NCBI GenBank assembly: GCA_934643185.1
Contig: CAKUBN010000017.1
Coordinates: forward strand, 1 to 40,687
Length of the DNA: 40,687 bases
Direction: 5' to 3'
Origin: an uncultured Eubacteriales bacterium
Lineage (GTDB): Bacteria > Bacillota > Clostridia > Oscillospirales > Acutalibacteraceae
How positions within the stretch are numbered: position 1 is the stretch's first letter; every line of letters starts with the position of its first letter. This document shows, piece after piece, positions 23,907-32,112 of this stretch. The notes under the pieces were generated by a model. That model saw only the letters and a list, made by a program, of their open reading frames with translations. It had not been told where the DNA came from and searched no databases. The position numbers and the translations under genes are program-made.

Positions 23907-23943
23907 TATCATATGTGAATAGTAGGCTATAGACAGTATCTAT
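23901..23943. promoter_or_regulatory. LysR-type operator pair upstream of the organosulfur operon
   Basis: ATAGA-CAGTA-TCTAT (23929-23943) is a perfect inverted repeat of the T-N11-A class. Its centre lies about 66 bases upstream of the expected start of transcription, the classic LysR recognition position. A second inverted repeat GCCTA-N17-TAGGC (23901-23927) overlaps the -35, where the activation site normally lies. Confidence 0.6.
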
Positions 23944-24116
23944 AATGTATATAAGTTATATAGGCTTTACGAGAGTTTGAAAAATGGGGGGAGAAAATTT
24001 ACCTGCAGAATCCGTATATATGAGGGGTGAGGTATACGCGGATTTGGGAAAATGGGGGAGGCTGAGGAAAAGGCGGCGATTTACGAAAATGAAAAAAGGA
24101 CGGCGGTTTTTTGGAA
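23944..24116. other. Gene-free stretch between the operon control region and repeat copy B
   Basis: Within the 499-base gap 23845-24343 this part holds no convincing gene. The only structure seen is an imperfect hairpin with outer arms AATCCG (24009-24014) and CGGATT (24039-24044) plus inner TATA/TATA. The rest is A- and G-rich without a recognisable signal. Confidence 0.5.
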
Positions 24117-24123
24117 AATTAAA

Positions 24124-24336
24124 AAAGGCGGTCGTTTGACCGCCTTTCAAGGGACCCCTTAATAGGGTCCCTTACGGTTCAACTGTCCACCGGACAGTTG
24201 AACCTATCCTCCTGATTTTTGGGTAGGCAAAAGGGTTTCGTCGTCTGCGGACGACGACTCAAGGCGCTGCCTTGAGAATCCGCAAGTTTTCTCGAAGAAA
24301 ACTTGACTAAAGACTTTTACGTGTCGTTGCCGGTAG
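24124..24336 (+). repeat. Six-hairpin modular repeat, copy B (plus orientation)
   Basis: P1, AAAGGCGGTC-GTTT-GACCGCCTTT (24124-24147); P2, AGGGACCC-CTTAATA-GGGTCCCT (24150-24172); P3, a 13-bp stem ending GTCC-ACC-GGAC (24176-24204); a linker with CCTCCTGATTTTTGGGTAGG; P4, CGTCGTC-TGCG-GACGACG (24239-24256); P5, CTCAAGGC-GCT-GCCTTGAG (24258-24276); P6, CAAGTTTTCT-CGA-AGAAAACTTG (24283-24305); tail ACTTTT..TTGCCGGTAG. The order, stem lengths, P4 loop and linker match copies A and C, while stem sequences differ. It abuts the stop codon of the glycosyltransferase gene. Confidence 0.87.
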
Positions 24337-24343
24337 CTCGGTG

Positions 24344-25939
24344 TTAATCCTCAATCGTGATGAACTGCGTATGCTCCGGCAGGGTTTGGACTTCGGTTTT
24401 TAAAAACGCCGGTCTTAAATCGATATACGGCAGCTCTTCAAACGGGAACCACGCGAAGTGGACATTTTTCTCGTTCGGGCTATCGAAACGGTCGCCGCGG
24501 GTGAGAAGGTCGGTGCCGGAGGCGTCCACGGTGAAGTAGGTGCACAGCTCGTGGTAGCGCTGCTTTTTGCCCATGGGGGTGAAAAAGCTCTGGGCGATCC
24601 ACACGGCACGCTCCGGCGTGACGGTGACATCGAGCTCTTCTTTTAATTCGCGCGTGAGGGCGTCCTCGGCTTTTTCGCGCATGGTGACGCGGCCGCCGGG
24701 GAGGTAGTAGTGCTCTGTGCCGTCGTCCTTTGTGACGAGCAGCTTGCCGTTTTGCGTGATAATAGCGGCGGTGCGGAAGTTGAACACGCCTTTATCCGTG
24801 GAGAACGCGATGTTCGGGTTATAGGATGCGAATTCCTTTGCGAGCTTTGCGGCGAGCGCGACGATGTTCTCGTTCGCGTGGGATTTGTCGAACGTGCGGC
24901 AGCTTTCGCGCATGCGGCGCAGGCGCTCCTTATGCTCGATGAGCGAGGACACGACGGCGGAGAAATTCTCCTTTGTGATGCGCACGCCCATATCGTGCGT
25001 TTGCAGGAAGTTGGCATTATCCTCCTCCTGCCCGGGGATGGCGTCGAACACGGCGAGCGGCAGGTTGCACGCGAGCGCTTCCGAGACGGTGAGGCCGCCC
25101 GGCTTTGTGATGATGAGGTCGGACGCGTGCATGAAGCGCTCTACCTCCGTTGTGAACTGGATGAGCTTTGTCTTTTTCGGCGAGTTCGGAATTTCGCTTT
25201 CAAAGAGCTTATAGAGCTTTTTGTTGTTGCCCGTAATGATGATGATCTGTAAATCGAGCGGGGAGGAGCACAGGCCGCGGTAGAGGTCTACGATGTTGGA
25301 GACGCCCATGCTGCCGGCCATGAAGAGCACGGTGGGCACTTCCGGCTCGAGCTCCATTTCGGTGAGGAGCTTTGCCTGGTCTTCCTTATCGAAAAAGACG
25401 TCGTGCACCGGGATGCCGTAGGGGTAGATGTGCTCCTTCGGGATGCCGAGACGGCGCAGGTCGTTTACCATGTCATCGCACGCAACGACGTAGGCGTCGA
25501 CATTCGGGGCGATCCACGCCTTGTGCACGCCGTAGTCCGTCATGAGACAGATGAGTGGGCAGGTGATGCGGCGGCGCTCCTTTAAGCTGGAGACCATTTC
25601 CGTCGCGAACGGGTGCACGCTGATGATGACATCCGGCGCGATCTCTGCCAAATGCGGGTAGAGCTGGAGCGCCAGAAGCTCTGTGGTGTGGGGAACGAAA
25701 TCCGCAAGGGGATTGTCTTTGTTTGTCGTTTTGTAGAGCCGGCCGAAGAGCGAGGGGGTCTTCTTCGCCATAAAGAGGTAGCTGTCGCAAATGGTTTTGT
25801 CGAGCAGCTTGCCGATGCTTTTTAAGAAGTCCATTTGAATGACTTCGTGGGTGGTGGTTTCGCGTATGTATTTTTCAAGTGCCGCAGCTGCGCGCAGGTG
25901 GCCGCCGCCGGTGGCACAGGTGAGGATCAAAATGCGCAT
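24344..25939 (-). CDS. UgtP/MGDG-synthase-like glycosyltransferase fused to a Nudix hydrolase
   Basis: Of 531 residues, 1-375 are a GT28/MGDG-synthase-type diacylglycerol glycosyltransferase: N-terminal MRILILTCATGGGHLRAA, then TDYGVHKAWIAPNVDAYVV, FMAGSMGVSNI and the UDP-sugar site ITKPGGLTVSEALACNLPL. Residues about 385-520 are a Nudix domain with a complete box, G-x5-E-x7-REL-x-EE-x-DV (about 414-437). The first part would add sugar to diacylglycerol to make membrane glycolipid; the second would hydrolyse a nucleoside-diphosphate-linked compound. I know the two families only as separate proteins. The gene stands alone; its ATG has AGGAG upstream. Confidence 0.9.
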   Translation of the reverse strand: MRILILTCATGGGHLRAAAALEKYIRETTTHEVIQMDFLKSIGKLLDKTICDSYLFMAKKTPSLFGRLYKTTNKDNPLADFVPHTTELLALQLYPHLAEIAPDVIISVHPFATEMVSSLKERRRITCPLICLMTDYGVHKAWIAPNVDAYVVACDDMVNDLRRLGIPKEHIYPYGIPVHDVFFDKEDQAKLLTEMELEPEVPTVLFMAGSMGVSNIVDLYRGLCSSPLDLQIIIITGNNKKLYKLFESEIPNSPKKTKLIQFTTEVERFMHASDLIITKPGGLTVSEALACNLPLAVFDAIPGQEEDNANFLQTHDMGVRITKENFSAVVSSLIEHKERLRRMRESCRTFDKSHANENIVALAAKLAKEFASYNPNIAFSTDKGVFNFRTAAIITQNGKLLVTKDDGTEHYYLPGGRVTMREKAEDALTRELKEELDVTVTPERAVWIAQSFFTPMGKKQRYHELCTYFTVDASGTDLLTRGDRFDSPNEKNVHFAWFPFEELPYIDLRPAFLKTEVQTLPEHTQFITIED

Positions 25940-26162
25940 GATACCGCTCCTTTTCCGAATTCCTATATTTTCAGTTTAGCACACTTTTTTGTGAATTTCC
26001 ATATATTGCGTGCAAATTAAGAAATGAAACTCGAAAAAAGCGTGAAATTTGCGGAAAATTTGCATTTTTTGGAAGACTTTTCTGCGGCTTTGCGGTATAC
26101 TTAGAGCAAGCGGAGAACCGGTGCGTGTTCAAAAACTTTTAAGACATATTTAAACGTATGTC
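25940..26162. other. Divergent intergenic region
   Basis: This is the left part of the 366-base gap between the minus-strand glycosyltransferase gene and the VanW gene. A weak minus-strand promoter (TGGAAA, 17 bases, TAAACT) may serve the glycosyltransferase. Nothing else is recognised except the operator-like repeat listed separately. Confidence 0.4.
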
Positions 26163-26163
26163 T
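26142..26163. promoter_or_regulatory. Operator-like inverted repeat at the vanW-family promoter
   Basis: AGACATA (26142-26148), an 8-base spacer and TATGTCT (26157-26163) form a perfect 7-bp inverted repeat. It touches the -35 hexamer, so a bound protein could block or recruit polymerase. Confidence 0.5.
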
Positions 26164-26191
26164 TTACAAGAAAAGACGCGGCGGGTATAAT
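26163..26191 (+). promoter_or_regulatory. SigA-type promoter for the VanW lipoprotein gene
   Basis: TTTACA (26163-26168), a 17-base spacer and TATAAT (26186-26191). The leader is about 108 bases. Confidence 0.72.
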
Positions 26192-26305
26192 ATTCTCATA
26201 TGGTATTTTACCGGTGAAAAGGAGAGAATATCTGCAAAAAATAAGTGGATACGATATAGGAAAGCGGCTGTGAAAGGCCGCGGGGATTTTCAGAAAGGCG
26301 ATCTC

Positions 26306-27850
26306 ATGTATAGACATAAAACGAAAAAATATCGTGCGGCGGCGGTCGGCGCGGTGCTTGCGGCCGTCTTGATGCTGGGCTTTGCAGGCTGCGATAAGCT
26401 GCCGACATCTTCTGAGCCGGAAGCGACGGTGGAGCCTACCCCCACCCCGGAGCCGGAGGACCTGACCGTGTTCGCGGAAGGCACCACGATGGACGGTATT
26501 GACATCTCCGGCATGAAGCTTGAAGAAGCCGAAAAAGCGTGCAGAGAAGCGGCGTTAAAGCCGTATGCGAATATCAACGTCACCGTGAAAAGCGGCGACA
26601 CCGAAGTGACCGCAAAGGGCAGCGAGCTGACCGTTGTGGATACGCTGGATATTACGCTGACGCGGCTTTTGAAATCGAGAAAAGCGGGCGACTACGAAAT
26701 GACGTATGCCCTGACGCTGAGAAATTTTGAAAATGAATTGAAGCAGAGACTTAGCGATTTCGTCGTGCAGGCCAAGGACGCGACCGTGGGCTCTTATGAC
26801 TTTGACGCGGGCGACTTTGTGTTTGAGGACGCCGTGAACGGCAAAAAGCTGGATGTTTACGAAACGCTTGCCGCCGTGAAGGCGCAGTTCCTGAAAAAAG
26901 CAAGCGGTGAGGTGGAAGCCACGCTGCAGGAGACCGCGGCAAGGGTGACCGTGGACGACTTGAGAAAAGACTTCGGCATGATCTCCTCGTTTGAGACGGT
27001 CTCGACCAACACGGAAAACGGCAACCACAACATGGGCTTGGCGCTTTCCCGCGTGAACGGCACGGTTTTGAACCCGGGCGACACGTTCTCTTATGAAAAC
27101 ATCGTGGGCGATTCCACAAACGCTTCCACGGGCTTCTTGCCGGCGGGCGGTCTTTCCGGCGGCGCGCTGGTGCAGATGTACGGCGGCGGCATCTGCCAGG
27201 CTTCTTCGACGATCTACGGCGCTGCGCTGCGCGCGGGCATGACGATCACACTGCGCGACTGCCACTCTTCGCCGTCTACGTATGTGCCGATCGGCCTGGA
27301 CGCGACGGTGAGCTACGGCGAGATCGACTTCCAGTTCCGCAATGACCTTGACACCCCGGTGTACATTATGAGCTGGATGGACGGCGTGACGCTGCACGTG
27401 CAGTTCTACGGCAAGCACCCGAAGGAGTGGGACACGATCAACGTGTACTCCCAGACGACAAAGGAAATTCCGCCGCTGGACACCGTGAAATATGTGGTGG
27501 ACCAGAACCTTAAAAAGGGCGAAAAGGTGCTTTCTACAAGCGGCAACTGGGGCTATGAGGCGAGCGCGTGGCGCGACTTTGTGAAGGACGGCGAGGTCAT
27601 CTACACCGAGACGCTGCCTTCCTCCTACTACGGTCCGAGCGGCACGATCTACCGCATTGGCCCGGGCACGGAGACGTCTTCCCCGAGCCCGTCGCCGACG
27701 GCTACCCCGACGGCAGCGCCCACCGCGACCCCGGCCCCGACCGAGGCACCTACGCCGGAGCCGACCCCCACGCCGACCGCAGAGCCGACAGCGGCCCCCA
27801 CAGAGGAGCCCACGCCGGAGCCTGTAACGGCGGCCGAAACCGGCGAATGA
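26306..27850 (+). CDS. VanW family cell-envelope lipoprotein with Pro/Thr-rich tail
   Basis: The 514-residue protein has a signal peptide ending FAGC (Cys29), followed by a short Pro/Thr/Glu linker. Next come two YkuD-associated peptidoglycan-binding-like segments (about 55-235; FAEGTTMDGIDISGM is the entry motif), then the VanW domain (about 240-370) with RVNGTVLNPGDTFSYENIVGDS, GGGICQASSTIYGAAL and CHSSPSTYVPIG, and a G5-like segment. The last 60 residues are a low-complexity T-P-E-A tail. VanW proteins occur in vancomycin-resistance clusters, but most, like this one, are housekeeping envelope proteins of unknown role. ATG26306 has AAAGG upstream. Confidence 0.87.
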   Translation: MYRHKTKKYRAAAVGAVLAAVLMLGFAGCDKLPTSSEPEATVEPTPTPEPEDLTVFAEGTTMDGIDISGMKLEEAEKACREAALKPYANINVTVKSGDTEVTAKGSELTVVDTLDITLTRLLKSRKAGDYEMTYALTLRNFENELKQRLSDFVVQAKDATVGSYDFDAGDFVFEDAVNGKKLDVYETLAAVKAQFLKKASGEVEATLQETAARVTVDDLRKDFGMISSFETVSTNTENGNHNMGLALSRVNGTVLNPGDTFSYENIVGDSTNASTGFLPAGGLSGGALVQMYGGGICQASSTIYGAALRAGMTITLRDCHSSPSTYVPIGLDATVSYGEIDFQFRNDLDTPVYIMSWMDGVTLHVQFYGKHPKEWDTINVYSQTTKEIPPLDTVKYVVDQNLKKGEKVLSTSGNWGYEASAWRDFVKDGEVIYTETLPSSYYGPSGTIYRIGPGTETSSPSPSPTATPTAAPTATPAPTEAPTPEPTPTPTAEPTAAPTEEPTPEPVTAAETGE

Positions 27851-27857
27851 GATAAAA

Positions 27858-27898
27858 ACAGTTTCCCCCTGCTCTTTTTTCGGCAGGGGGAATTTGTG
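27858..27898 (+). terminator. Terminator after the VanW gene
   Basis: TTCCCCCTGC / GCAGGGGGAA forms a 10-bp stem with a T-rich loop, followed by TTTG. The short T-run suggests incomplete termination. Confidence 0.65.
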
Positions 27899-27909
27899 CA
27901 AGTGAATGT

Positions 27910-28066
27910 AAATGATATACCGAGCTTACGCTCGGCATGATATTTTCCTTTTCGGAAAATGATATCGCAAACTTTGTTTGCGGTGATGGATATTCGCCGC
28001 AAATTGCCCGAAGAATGAGAGAACGCGCCGTTAGGCGAATAGAATTGTGCCACCTCTGGTGACACT
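27910..28066 (+). repeat. Hairpin cluster with TGATAT linkers
   Basis: Small stem-loops are separated by TGATAT: CCGAGC-TTAC-GCTCGG (27920-27935), ATTTTCC-TTTTC-GGAAAAT (27942-27960) and CGCAAAC-TTT-GTTTGCG (27966-27982). A long-range pair ATTCGCC (27992-27998) / GGCGAAT (28034-28040) follows, then GTGCCACC-TCT-GGTGACAC with one mismatch. The linker and hairpin pattern resembles extragenic repeats common in gut Clostridia. It is unrelated to the six-hairpin element. It fills the 232-base gap before nadE, so it would lie in the nadE leader if transcription reads through. Confidence 0.72.
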
Positions 28067-28082
28067 TGAGAGGAGCTTTTGG

Positions 28083-29981
28083 ATGAGCATGAAAATAGAC
28101 GGAATGGTGCGCGTGGCGGCGGCTACGCCGCACGTGAAGGTGGCGGACTGCCCGTATAACAAAAACGAAATGGCGAAGATGATCCGCGAGGCGGCCGCAA
28201 ACGGCGCTTCGGTCATTGTGTTCCCGGAGCTTGCGATGACGGGCTACACCTGCGGCGATCTGTTTAAGGACAGAAAGCTGATGGAAAGTGCGAAGGAATG
28301 CCTGTTTGACCTGATCGAAGAGACGGAAGACCTCGACATTCTGTGCGCGGTCGGCATGCCGATCCCGTCCGGCGGGGCGCTGTATAACTGCGCGGCGGTG
28401 TTCAGCCGCGGCGTTCTGCTGGGGCTGCCGGCAAAGCAGAATATTCCGAATTACTCCGAATTTTACGAGCTGCGCCATTTCTCCCCCGCGCCGGAAAGCG
28501 GCATGCTGCGCTACGCGGGCGACTGGTACGGCTGCCGCGACGTGGTGTTTGAGCTTGCGCCGGACGTGACCGTGGGCGTGGAGATCTGCGAGGACGTTTG
28601 GGTGGCGGACCCGCCGAGCGTGACGCTGGCAAAGGGCGGCGCGACGATCTTGCTGAACCTTTCGTGCAGCGATGAGATCATCGGCAAGGCGCAGTACCGC
28701 CGCGACATGCTGCGCATGCACTCCGGCCGACTGCTTGCGGCGTATGTGTACGCGGACAGCGGCTTTGGCGAGAGCACGACGGACATGATTTTTGCGGGAC
28801 ACAATTTGATTTGCGAAAACGGCTCTTTGCTGAACGAGAGCGATTTGTTTACAAACGGCATCACCTATGGCGACATCGACGTGGAGCGCCTTGTGCAGGA
28901 GCGCCGCCGCATGAACACGTGGCAGGACGAGCCCGTGTGCGACATCATCGACGCTTCGATGGACATGCCGGAGTTTGAGACGACGCGCACGGCGTACCCG
29001 TACCCGTTCGTGCCGAAGGACGATGCTGACCTTTCCGCGCGCTGCGAGACGATTTTAAAAATGCAGGCGACGGGCTTGGCGACACGTTTAAAGCACATCG
29101 GCTGCAAGACGGCGGTCATCGGGCTTTCGGGCGGTTTGGATTCCACGTTGGCGCTGCTTGTGACGGCGAACGCGTTTGACATGCTCGGCCTGCCGCGCAC
29201 GGGCATCCGCACGGTCTCCATGCCGTGCTTCGGCACGACGGCACGCACGAAGAGCAACGCGCAGTGCCTTGCGGAAGAGCTGAAGGTGCACTTTGACGAA
29301 ATTCCGATCGCGAAGGCGGTGGAGCAGCACTTTAAGGACATTCAGCACGACCCCGCGGTGCTGGACGTGACGTATGAAAATTCGCAGGCGCGCGAGCGTA
29401 CGCAGCTTTTGATGGACATTGCGAACCAGTACGGCGGCATTGTCATCGGCACGGGCGACCTTTCTGAATTGGCGCTCGGCTGGGCGACGTACAACGGCGA
29501 CCACATGTCGATGTACGCGGTGAATGCGTCCATTCCGAAGACGCTGGTGCGCCACCTTGTGCGCTATGAGGCGATGCACGGCAACGACGAGCTGCGCCGC
29601 GTGCTGCTGGATATTCTGGACACGCCGGTCAGCCCGGAATTATTGCCGCCGAAGGACGGGGAGATCTCCCAGAAGACGGAAGACCTTGTGGGGCCGTATG
29701 AACTGCACGATTACTATTTGTATTACATGCTGCGCTTTGGGTTTACGCCGCGTAAAATTTACGCGATGGCGCTGCGCTCGTTTGAGGGACAGTATGACGC
29801 GGAGACCATTAAAAAGTGGCTGAAAACGTTCTACCGCCGCTTCTTCCAACAGCAGTTTAAGCGCTCCTGCCTGCCGGACGGCCCGAAGGTGGGCTCTGTG
29901 ACGCTTTCGCCGCGCGGTGATTTCCGCATGCCGAGCGATGCGTGCAATACGGTGTGGAGAGAGGAGATCGAGACACTGTGA
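28083..29981 (+). CDS. nadE: Glutamine-dependent NAD+ synthetase
   Basis: In this 632-residue protein, residues about 8-275 are a nitrilase-type glutaminase domain (Glu in VFPELAMTGYTCGDL, Cys in LLNLSCSDE). About 330-632 are the NAD synthetase domain with the P-loop IGLSGGLDST (about 345-354) and GTGDLSELALGWATYNGDHMSMYAVN. It makes NAD+ from nicotinate adenine dinucleotide, ATP and glutamine in the cytosol. ATG28083 has AGGAG 7 bases upstream. The stop codon overlaps the next gene's GTG. It heads a tight six-gene plus-strand run. Confidence 0.95.
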   Translation: MSMKIDGMVRVAAATPHVKVADCPYNKNEMAKMIREAAANGASVIVFPELAMTGYTCGDLFKDRKLMESAKECLFDLIEETEDLDILCAVGMPIPSGGALYNCAAVFSRGVLLGLPAKQNIPNYSEFYELRHFSPAPESGMLRYAGDWYGCRDVVFELAPDVTVGVEICEDVWVADPPSVTLAKGGATILLNLSCSDEIIGKAQYRRDMLRMHSGRLLAAYVYADSGFGESTTDMIFAGHNLICENGSLLNESDLFTNGITYGDIDVERLVQERRRMNTWQDEPVCDIIDASMDMPEFETTRTAYPYPFVPKDDADLSARCETILKMQATGLATRLKHIGCKTAVIGLSGGLDSTLALLVTANAFDMLGLPRTGIRTVSMPCFGTTARTKSNAQCLAEELKVHFDEIPIAKAVEQHFKDIQHDPAVLDVTYENSQARERTQLLMDIANQYGGIVIGTGDLSELALGWATYNGDHMSMYAVNASIPKTLVRHLVRYEAMHGNDELRRVLLDILDTPVSPELLPPKDGEISQKTEDLVGPYELHDYYLYYMLRFGFTPRKIYAMALRSFEGQYDAETIKKWLKTFYRRFFQQQFKRSCLPDGPKVGSVTLSPRGDFRMPSDACNTVWREEIETL

Positions 29982-30928
29982 ACATTTTAGTTGCGATGGA
30001 GACGAAGCCCTATCAGCGCGTGTGGCTCGAAGAAGCCGCGCCGGGGGAGACGTTTATTTATAAAGAGGGCAAGGCAGAGCGCGAGGACGTGCAGAACGCG
30101 GATATAATCCTCGGCAACGTGAGCCCGAAGCTCATCTCGACCGGTGATAAGCTCAAATGGTTGCAGACGAACAGTGCGGGCGTGGACGGGTATATCCACG
30201 GCTGCCTGCCGAAGGAGACCGTTTTGACGAATGCAACGGGCGCGTATGGCCTTGCGATTTCGGAATACATGGTCGCGGTGTGGCTTGAACTTTTAAAAAA
30301 ACTGCATTTGTACCGCGATGTGCAGCGCACGGGCAAGTGGTGCGACCTCGGGCAGGTGCGCTCGGCGTGGAACTCGACGGTGCTGGTGCTCGGCCTCGGC
30401 GACATCGGTGGGGAATTTGCGAAGCGTGCGAAAGCGCTGGGCGCAAGGGTGATCGGCGTGCGCCGCACGGGCACGGATAAGCCTGATTTTGTGGACGAGC
30501 TCATCCACACCGATAAGCTTGACGAATATTTGCCACAGGCGGACTGCGTGGCCATCACGCTGCCGGGCACGACGGCAACGAAGGGTATGTTTGACGCAGA
30601 GCGCATGGCGAAGATGAAGGACGGCGCGATTTTATTAAACGTCGGCCGCGGGATGATCGTCGACACAGATGTGCTGTTCGCGGCGCTGAAAAGCGGGAAG
30701 CTGGCGGGCGCGGGCGTGGACGTGACCGACCCGGAGCCGCTGCCCGCAGATCACCCGCTGTGGAAGATGGAAAACGCGGTCATCACACCGCATATCTCCG
30801 GCGGATACCATTTGCAGGAGACGCACGACCGCATTGTGCGCATTATGGCGGAGAATTTGAAGCATTTTTTGGCGGGCGAGCCGCTTAGAAACGTGGTCGA
30901 TTTTTCGACCGGATACCGAAAACTGTAA
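29978..30928 (+). CDS. D-isomer-specific 2-hydroxyacid dehydrogenase
   Basis: The 316-residue protein has the NAD-binding Rossmann motif VLVLGLGDIGGEFAKRAKALG (about 133-153) and catalytic residues Arg in LLNVGRGMIVD, Glu in DPEPLPADHPLW and His in VITPHISGG. The family reduces 2-keto acids to D-hydroxy acids or the reverse. The substrate pocket does not identify a known member, and the WLQTNSAGVDGY motif places it in the general D-hydroxyacid group rather than SerA. The start is GTG29978, overlapping the nadE stop (GTGA), so the two are translationally coupled. Confidence 0.88.
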   Translation: MNILVAMETKPYQRVWLEEAAPGETFIYKEGKAEREDVQNADIILGNVSPKLISTGDKLKWLQTNSAGVDGYIHGCLPKETVLTNATGAYGLAISEYMVAVWLELLKKLHLYRDVQRTGKWCDLGQVRSAWNSTVLVLGLGDIGGEFAKRAKALGARVIGVRRTGTDKPDFVDELIHTDKLDEYLPQADCVAITLPGTTATKGMFDAERMAKMKDGAILLNVGRGMIVDTDVLFAALKSGKLAGAGVDVTDPEPLPADHPLWKMENAVITPHISGGYHLQETHDRIVRIMAENLKHFLAGEPLRNVVDFSTGYRKL

Positions 30929-30934
30929 GGGATA

Positions 30935-32080
30935 ATGATGGATACGACACAGGAAATTTATTTGGATAACAGCGCGACGACGCGCGTCTCAAAAGAGGCG
31001 GCGGAAAAGGCGCTGTATATGATGACGGAATGCTACGGCAACCCCTCTTCGCTGCACAGCAAGGGCTTTGCGGCGGAAAAGGAGATGACCGCGGCGCGGG
31101 AAGGGATTGCCGAGCGGCTTTCGGCACAGCCGGGGGAGATTTATTTCACGTCCGGCGGCACGGAGAGCGACAACATTGCGATCTTAGGTGCGGCGCACGC
31201 GAAAAAGCGCGCGGGCAATAAAATCGTGACGACGGCGATTGAGCACCCGGCGGTTTTAAACACGATGGCGCAGCTTGAAAAAGAGGGTTATGAAGTCGTG
31301 TATGTACAGCCGGACGCGGACGGGAATATTCCGAAAGAGAAATTTGAAGCGGCCATTGACGCGAAGACGATCTTAGTCAGCGTGATGGCGGTGAATAACG
31401 AAACCGGCGTTTTGCTGCCGCTGAAGGACATTGCGGGCATCATCAAGAGAAAAAAGGCCCCGGCACTCTTTCACACAGACGCGGTGCAGGGGTTCTGTAA
31501 AATTCCGCTCGCGCCGAAAAAGCTTGGTGTGGACCTCATCAGCGTTTCTGGCCACAAGGTGCACGCGCCAAAGGGCGTGGGCGCGCTGTACGTGAAAAGC
31601 GGTGCGCGCATTTTGCCGCACAGCTTTGGCGGCGGGCAGGAGAAAAACCTGCGCCCCGGCACCGAGGGTGTGCCGCAGATCTGTGCGTTCGGCGAAGCGG
31701 TGAAGCACATGCCGACGGAAAAAGAGGCGCTCACGACCGTGAAAGCGGTGCAATCGCATTTATTGGAGCGGCTGAAAGCGATGCCGGAGGTTATTTTGAA
31801 CTCGCCCGAAAACGCGCTGCCGTATATTGTGAACATCTCGGCGGGGCGCGTGCGCGCGGAGACGATGCTGCACTTTTTGGCGGAGCGAAACATTTTTGTT
31901 TCCAGCGGTTCCGCATGCGGCAAGGCAAAGCCGAGCCACGTTTTGAGCGCAATGCAGCTGCCGAAAGAGCGCATTGAGACCTCTTTGCGCATCAGCCTTT
32001 CGGCGGAAAACACGGTGGAAGAAATGGACGCGTTTGCGGATGCCCTGCAAGAGGGGCTCCAAACGCTTTCGCACGCGTGA
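30935..32080 (+). CDS. Cysteine desulfurase (NifS/IscS family), partner of ThiI
   Basis: The 381-residue fold-type I PLP enzyme has His104 in AIEHPAVLNT, Asp182 in FHTDAVQ, Lys208 in SGHKVHAPKG and the active-site Cys328 in SSGSACGK, which carries the persulfide. It removes sulfur from cysteine to give alanine. It directly precedes thiI, matching the NifZ-ThiI pair of Bacillus, so its likely main role is to supply sulfur for 4-thiouridine in tRNA. The spacing from the previous gene is 6 bases. Confidence 0.93.
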   Translation: MMDTTQEIYLDNSATTRVSKEAAEKALYMMTECYGNPSSLHSKGFAAEKEMTAAREGIAERLSAQPGEIYFTSGGTESDNIAILGAAHAKKRAGNKIVTTAIEHPAVLNTMAQLEKEGYEVVYVQPDADGNIPKEKFEAAIDAKTILVSVMAVNNETGVLLPLKDIAGIIKRKKAPALFHTDAVQGFCKIPLAPKKLGVDLISVSGHKVHAPKGVGALYVKSGARILPHSFGGGQEKNLRPGTEGVPQICAFGEAVKHMPTEKEALTTVKAVQSHLLERLKAMPEVILNSPENALPYIVNISAGRVRAETMLHFLAERNIFVSSGSACGKAKPSHVLSAMQLPKERIETSLRISLSAENTVEEMDAFADALQEGLQTLSHA

Positions 32081-32112
32081 GCGTGAGTTTATAGATTGAA
32101 AGGAATTTTACC

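Noticed and set aside
23956..24150. Minus-strand 64-codon frame between the operon promoter and repeat B
   Set aside because: No ribosome site, a low-complexity Phe/Pro-rich product, and it runs into hairpin P1 of the repeat.
26306..27850. Vancomycin-resistance gene
   Set aside because: VanW-domain proteins are widespread in Clostridia without resistance. No vanHAX, vanRS or D-Ala ligase genes are present here.
26555..27901. Long minus-strand open frame of about 448 codons opposite the VanW gene
   Set aside because: It is Arg/His/Ala-rich with no domain. It mirrors the GC-rich codon pattern of the real gene, which has a signal peptide, ribosome site and VanW motifs.
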